Origin: Temnothorax longispinosus
Taxonomy: Eukaryota > Arthropoda > Insecta > Hymenoptera > Formicidae
Length of the DNA: 64,000 bases
Reading direction: 5' to 3'
Assembly (NCBI RefSeq): GCF_030848805.1
Contig: NC_092360.1
Location: forward strand, 24,655,701-24,719,700
Part shown: positions 57,480 through 64,000 of the stretch, one piece after another
Layout of the letters: each line of letters begins with the position of its first letter
How positions within the stretch are numbered: position 1 is the stretch's first letter
Made by a program: the position numbers and the translations under genes
The notes under the pieces: model-generated
Seen by the model: only the letters and a program-made list of their open reading frames with translations
Told to the model about the DNA's origin: nothing
The model's database searches: none

Positions 57480-60198
57480 CAATGTAGATACGTAAAATTT
57501 GTAATAAAAATTATAACATTTATTGCGATAAAAGATCTTATAATGTAATATCTAATTATTCACAAATTAAATGCGTTATTATTTTCGTTATTTGCACTCA
57601 ATATAGTACGTGAGTAAGTTAGTTTTTTGATAACCTTTGAAACGCGTAAATTAGAAATTAATTATCCATATCAAATAAATATATGATTACAAGTGTACTC
57701 CTGACGAATAAAATCTAGCATTGTGTATAGTATATAAATTGCATATGTGTGAATATTAATATGCTTTATTTTAAATTATTTTAAACGTGTTTACGGATGT
57801 ATATTGTAATGTTTTTGAAAAATAAATTATTCTGTTATTAGATCTTAGATCTGGCTTTTAGTTTTATTTTTCATGTATATATATATAAATCAGAATTACT
57901 ATACAAAATATTAGTTTTTATTAAATTTTTTTAAAATAATATAAAACTTATTTTGTAAAATTGTATTATTTCATACAATCTGTTTTCCATTATTTTACCT
58001 TTTCTCGCTAAAACATTTTGCCATATATGCAGATTTCGACTTTACACTTGCGCTTATTAGAATTCTACGTCGAGTTATCTTAGACAAATATACTTTCCCA
58101 GTAATTAACGTGAAATTAACATTAATATTATGCATGCAACCGCGCATCATTTATTTTCACATGCGTCTTTTGTGGTCGCAAGCGAAAAGAATGGAAGAAT
58201 GACTGGTATACCAGATAATATACTATACATATATGTACATATATTTAAATTAAATAATAAAGTAATTTTAAAAATTTTTGGATTACAAATCTTAAATTTG
58301 ATATATGTATATTATACATAGACTTTATCTTTTGAAAAGATATAATTATCTTAATTTAAGATTCGTAATCTAAAAATATAAAAAATTATTATTTTAAACA
58401 CAGTATACAGCCTGTAAAAAATAACTGAATATTTATTCAGTGCAAAATCGACACTTGGACAAATAAATATATAGCATCATTAAACAAATATTAAACTAAT
58501 GAGATAAAATCATATAATTAATGTAATGGATTGAAAATATATTTAATAATTACACAGTTATTAACGCAACAGCTGTTCCATCAACACGCAAATCGTTCTC
58601 TGAACTTTGTTATACTTGATGTTTGAAAAAGAAAATGGCTTTATTAGTGCTATTTATCCAAGAAAACAACTTAATTTCTCCTATATGTGTATACATATAC
58701 CAGACCACAACGAGAGAAGTGTCCTTGTTTCGTATTCGCTCATTCTAAGACCGCAGAATAATCGACGTGGCACGCTCGGTTCGTCGTCTCGTCGGTGATA
58801 TTTCGTTTCGCGGTGCGTCGAAGCCACCGCTCGCGTTGCATATCAGCAGCAATCGGTAGGCTGCCTTTACCACAAACTTCATTACGCAGCCCGGTCAAAC
58901 CCAACAAAATTGAGTGCCAATCTACGCGGTCCAGAAGGATTTTAATCGCGCAGATTTACCGTACATCGCCGATGCACACGTCTACATTTTGATGGGACAT
59001 TTGATTGCGGAAGTTCAGCGTCTAATCACGAGATATATTCGCTTTTATCTCGGATTTTATCACATTGCTGTTATCGTGAAATTCCGAGCACAATATTTAC
59101 GTGTAAGATAGTGACGTATTGCGAGTAGATAATAATTATGAATAATTTCTTTTATGAAACAACATAAAAACAACTAACTATTACGGAAGTCAATTTAGGA
59201 AGGTTTTAGTCTCGAATCTTTTTATAAAGTCTCATAAATTTTACCCATCACGAAATGTAGAGAGGTCCAGGTTCGAATCTTGGTTGAAAGGTTGGGATAT
59301 TTTTCAAAATAAAATCTTTACAGTTTATTTCTAAAAAATTGCTTATTTAAAATAATAATTATTAAATTAATTAAGTATACTATTTTTGGCGTTAGCTTGA
59401 AACTGTTTTTCAAAACCGACATTACTCGGCGCGCACAGTTTGCTGAGGTAGAAAAGATGTATAGGCAAAAATATTATTAGGAATAAAGATCCAGCCTGAT
59501 TTAAGGTGCACATTTCTGCTATTTATGGTATTCTCATAAATTGAATTTGCGAACATAATACCAAGTTATTTAATATGTTTTCTGGAATCATTAATTTTAG
59601 GAAGCAAATTTATATGATATTCTGCTATACAAGTAAAATTATATACATTCAATCATTATAATCGTATATCTATATCTATAATATAAATTAAATTAAATAG
59701 CTAGATAATAATGAAATTATGTTTTTTATCTATTTAATACAGAGGTACGGGTTTCTAAATATATTGAATGATATCATTTGTTTCGATATTGTGGCATGTA
59801 GGTCTATTTAAATATATATGTCAGATAAATTATTCAAAATTATTAATAATTTTATTCTTTTAAGAGAATAATATGATATATGATATGAAATAATATAAAA
59901 TACGAGAATAATATAAAATATGGTATAAAATATTAAATTAAAATCTATATTGTAGAATGTAGATAATATATTGAAGAAATATACGTTCTTTGCATAAAAA
60001 TATATGGCGTATACTTTTTGTCCTGCAATAAATTTTGCATTTTTATGACGTTGTATCAAATAAGTAAACATATTTGTTATTTAAAACATATAGAAGAACT
60101 TTTAGTATCAAGAAAAAAACTTAATTAAATTAATTTAATTTGTACCGGTATATAACAGATGTACAGACAATTTAAAGTATATTGTCTAATGCTATAAA
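57480..60198. other. AT-rich stretch, no gene supported
   Basis: A B-box-like GGTTCGAATCTTGG at about 59271 may be a scrap of another SINE. 58.74-59.0 kb is CpG-rich with two overlapping short frames. Confidence 0.4.
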
Positions 60199-60423
60199 CT
60201 TTAAGTTCTCACATTGTTAGTGTAATTATGTTTCTTCGAACTGCATGCTGAGATTTTTAATTCTTAACTCTGCCGTGTCGATTTTATTATAGTGTTCTCG
60301 AACATTATCGTTTATACTATAAATGTTCGGCACTATAAAATCGACACGACAGAGTTAAGAATTAATAATCTCAGCGTGCGGTTTGGAGAAACATAATTAC
60401 TCTAACAATGTGAGAACTTAAGA
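60199..60423. repeat. Foldback element
   Basis: Arms of about 105 bases (CTTTAAGTTCTCACATTGTT ... and its complement AACAATGTGAGAACTTAAG), including AAAATCGACACG on the right and its complement on the left. Loop of about 20 bases. Confidence 0.85.
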
Positions 60424-63400
60424 TTTCTCGCGGAACGAGCAAACCAGCGCGTGAGCGAACGTAAAGTCAAGTTCGGCGTTTCGGAGGAAGAGACGCCAGC
60501 CACGGTTCGTCTCTTTTCCCTGAAATTTCAAACGTGCTCCCGATACACAAGCAATCTCTCACATCCGGTACACAGCCGCGCCGCCGTCGACATTATCGAT
60601 AACGGACGAGAAGCTTGTTCCACGCCGCAGACCCCATTACTGCTGGTTGGGCTTCCTAAAATTAACTGTCAAAATTAGCGATCGAAATAGATTAGCACCC
60701 AGAGAACCGCGCGAGCGTTTCGCAGGCTCTCCGAGCTCTCAAGATTCGCGATGAACATTGAACGTAATTTCCGTCACATAATTATGCAGTTAATATGGAC
60801 ACCTGAATACCGCCAAGTAAAGGCAATCCGATCAGTACGGTCCGAAATGATACAACTATGCAATTTGATCGGATATATAAGGACAGAGTTTGATAATCGA
60901 TTTGGTGAGGGCACCTTTCTCAAGTTCGACTAATCCATCGTAGGAATGATATCGATAGCACGTTCGCTCGGTAGCCTGTGACGGCGTGTAGCACAGTCGT
61001 ATTACAAATTCAATTTCCATGAATACCCAAGCATCTCCGCGGAATTGAAATGAGGGAATAGCAAGATAACGCTTACATGGAAGTTTCCCTTTCATGGTAA
61101 TTATCTCGATTTACTTCGACGTTAAGTAATTCACATATGATTGCATGGAAAGACATTCCAACTGTATCAATTAAGACATTAATTAATGTAGATAATACTC
61201 CAATTTAGGAAAAGCATTTGATAATCTTCTCGATAAAGAAAAGCGACTGAACATTCTTATTAAGTAACTTTAATAGAACAATTTATCTTGAGCTGAAAAT
61301 AAAATGCGTATATAGAACCACGGGTGTAAAATTATTTAAAAAAATCTATAAATTGATAATTTTTTGCAAGATAAAAGCAGTAACCTACAGAAAAGATTAG
61401 ATTTTTGTAAAATCTAAAATAAAAACATGCTATGGAATTGAAAATCTATAAGAGTCCTTGGTTGAAAAAATACCTCTAAAGATTGAAATATTTGCATAAA
61501 TCTATTTGTGCAATAAAAAGTGTTCTTAGGAGCAAGAATCCGGAGAAATGAAAATGTACCGCGCCGAAAATACATAAAAAGAATTTTTGAAAGTTACAAT
61601 ATAAGTGCAGCTGAAAATTATTTGTGGAATCGAAAATTAATTACTTTTGCTATGATGGACTAATGAAGAATTTCCAAGAATAATACCTCGTAAAATCTTG
61701 TTATAGATTCATAACGAAATTTTCGAGAGTTTATTTTAAATGTCGTTAAAGTCATAAAAATAAATTGTTCTAAACTAAAGTTTGGCCCGTTTTGAAACTA
61801 TCGTCGACGCAAATTGCCATCTTTGAGCCGGTGTCGCGACCGCACGACGTGCGAGTTTCAGTCGCACAACGCACATCGAAACTCGTCGTGAAACTATCTC
61901 ACGGGAATACCACGGTCGGCCGTGTTTCCCTTAACCCGGACCGGCCTGCGAGCCTGGGAAACAGTTTAGTTATCTCCGGCATTCGAACTGGCTGAAGCTC
62001 GCGTTACGCGCGCGCTCGCGCTTTCGAGCTTGCCTGTCGAAACTGCACGCGTTCAACCGGCTGCCGGTTTCCCGATGGAAACGAGCTGCTATTAAGCTTC
62101 GGCCTGTTTGCCGCTTAAATGCTCTGTGCCGTGAGATCCGAATTCCGCTGCTACTTCTCCGCGTCTCGAAGGCGATCCCTACACTTCTACAGTTGTAGAT
62201 CAATTGTCGGAAACGTTGATGAAGAAGTCATCAGTAATATGTGAAGTATCAAAAGGAATACATTCTCGTTTCTGAGTATAAGCATTTTACAAATATCTTA
62301 ATACATTTATGATTTTTTAAAAATTAATTATAAATATCTACACGTACAAAATGTACTTTTTTATTAATATTATACGTAAAGACATTTCGTGTAAACTGAT
62401 CTAATATTATACTTATAAAAAGAAGAACATTATAAAGAAAGACGCATATTTATTTTTATTTGTATGTTTTTTGAAAATATATATAACTTATTTTTACAAA
62501 TATTATTATATTTATTCTGAAAAAATTATGTTAAATAAAATGTATAATGGTTAATTTTTAATTTTTAATAATAATAATATTTTTTTAAATATTTACTTAA
62601 ACGCATTTAATAAAAAGAAGCTAATTGGTTAATTCTAACAGAACAAAATTACGCTTTTACAAAATATTTGCTACAAAAGTACTGCGTGCATGAGAATACC
62701 ACAATGTTTTATGGTATTGTTCTTTTAAAATATAAAGCGGGGGATGTTTGAGTACATATATATTCTCAAATACTTACAAGGCCAAGCAATTTTAGGAAGT
62801 TTGTAAAACAACGTGTATATAAACGATCTCAAAGAATTTTTTAATATACTCGAAGGTGTTCAAAGTAACAAAAATTTCCAAGTGTTTATTTAACAGCTAT
62901 TTATTATCTATATATATATATAATATATATTCTTTAATAAGTTAAATATTCAATTTAAATGTTTTAATTATTATTTCTTATTGTAATAATATTACATACA
63001 TTTCTTGTAAGTACTTATATGCATATATGTATATTAAGAATTAGATATTTCTTTATTTTTTAAAATATATATCTTTTTCTAGAATAATTTCTCTGACATG
63101 ATTATTTTACATATTGCTTTATCATGTTGTTTTGTTAAAATATAAATAACATGAACTTTTTAAATAATAACATATATATGAGCATTTTAAGTAAAAATGT
63201 AATGTATGAGACAGATTGTTGAAAGATGCTATCGTGTTTTCTTGAGTATTATTTTGTCACGTTATCTCCATTTTTATATCAAAAAGTATACTTTTCGAAA
63301 TATTGACGGGGAAAGAAAAAACTATTTTGCAATTCTGTCGAGAGCTTCGACAACCGATTCCAACCGAAGTAAATCGTATCGCAGAGACGCAGACTGTACT

Positions 63401-63652
63401 ATCGCGCGGCAACATAGACGTGACACGAATACGAAGACATTGGACAGCGAATTCGTACCGTGTTACGGGTTGTTTAAACTACGTTTCGGTTCTCAAGTAA
63501 CTAGGTACGACGACCTGCGAGCAATTACTATTCATCGATGACTGTCGCCGAACATCTCCGCGGAGAATAAACTGCCTAAATAGCCACGCGAGAAATTGTG
63601 CACGTACAAAAAGAAAATGCACGCAATAAATTCCGAATTGCTGTATATTAGC
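60424..63652. other. Mixed stretch, no gene supported
   Basis: GC-richer patches at 60.43-60.75 and 61.79-62.2 kb have short frames (60451-60678 from GTG; 61792-61995) without motifs. The rest is AT-rich. Confidence 0.4.
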
Positions 63653-63749
63653 CCTGGGTTCCGTAAACCGCATATGAGCGCATTTATCTATAGCATACGT
63701 AACGTTTACTATAGAAAATGCGCGCATATGCGCTTTGCGGAACCCAGGG
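63653..63749. repeat. Short foldback element
   Basis: CCCTGGGTTCCG at the left and CGGAACCCAGGG at the right, with inner GCGCAT / ATGCGC and CTATAG. About 97 bases with 35-40 base arms. Confidence 0.8.
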
Positions 63750-64000
63750 AGTTAACGCAGCATACGAATGGAACGAGATCTCTGTATCTCGACAATTTCG
63801 TTAAAGTCAATAACGTGCAACTATCTCACGAGAACATCATAAAACGCCAAAAATGTTTAATATTTAATTTAATTTATATTATTTTGGTTACAATATGTTT
63901 TATGTGCATTAGTGCGTATATTATATATTTACAATATTTTGCACGACAAAAATAAAGTTTATATTAATAATTAATTATTGTTAGAAAACTGACATTAATT
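63750..64000. other. AT-rich end of window
   Basis: A frame running from the foldback element (63596-63955) ends in a hydrophobic stretch, but it is made partly of the element itself and is not called. Confidence 0.4.

Noticed and set aside
63206..63955. Plus-strand frames at the end of the window
   Set aside because: One overlaps the foldback at 63653-63749 and the other shows no motif.

Overview
The window looks like arthropod nuclear DNA, most likely insect and possibly hymenopteran. It is very AT-rich with short CpG-rich islands, eukaryotic splice signals, tRNA-derived SINE-like elements and many foldback (MITE-like) elements, and it has no operons, rRNA genes or CRISPR arrays. No intact conserved protein-coding gene is visible. 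A 500-base run of N (30,381-30,880) breaks the sequence.

Region 1 (1-2,970 and about 10,240-30,380) is one large tandem array with higher-order structure, and it is the main object here. Its parts are (i) an intron-like block ending in a TTTACAG acceptor (15 copies plus one cut by the gap); (ii) a roughly 140-base exon-like module (about 36 copies) that reads as the GPY/F tail of a Ty3/gypsy-type integrase and ends at a conserved GTAAGT donor; (iii) an F-box module (13 copies); (iv) a leucine-rich-repeat-like module (8 copies), or an alternative module (4 copies); and (v) rarer exon-like pieces. From 18.4 to 30.0 kb these recur as units of about 1.16-1.57 kb, and two related units of about 3 kb lie at 11.2-14.1 and 15.2-18.4 kb. 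Most F-box and LRR copies carry small indels, so the array looks like amplified fragments of a chimeric F-box/LRR gene and a retroelement rather than a set of working genes. Part of it (14.7-16.1 kb) looks poorly assembled.

Region 2 (about 2,977-10,046) is a 7.1-kb segment that interrupts the array and is bounded by inverted repeats of about 145 bases. It holds an intronless, broken T-box transcription factor copy on the minus strand, a SINE-like element, and several foldback elements, including a 551-base composite with a perfect 19-base terminal inverted repeat.

Region 3 (30,881-34,330) follows the gap. It has foldback elements, a large inverted repeat, two tandem copies of a CpG-rich segment each with a candidate splice donor, and two exon-like pieces (33.9-34.3 kb) that match pieces of the array. 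It may be the 5' end of the source locus or of a relative.

Region 4 (34,330-64,000) is AT-rich intergenic or intronic DNA with microsatellites, at least seven foldback elements, one SINE with a 12-base target-site duplication, and a few short ORFs of low confidence.
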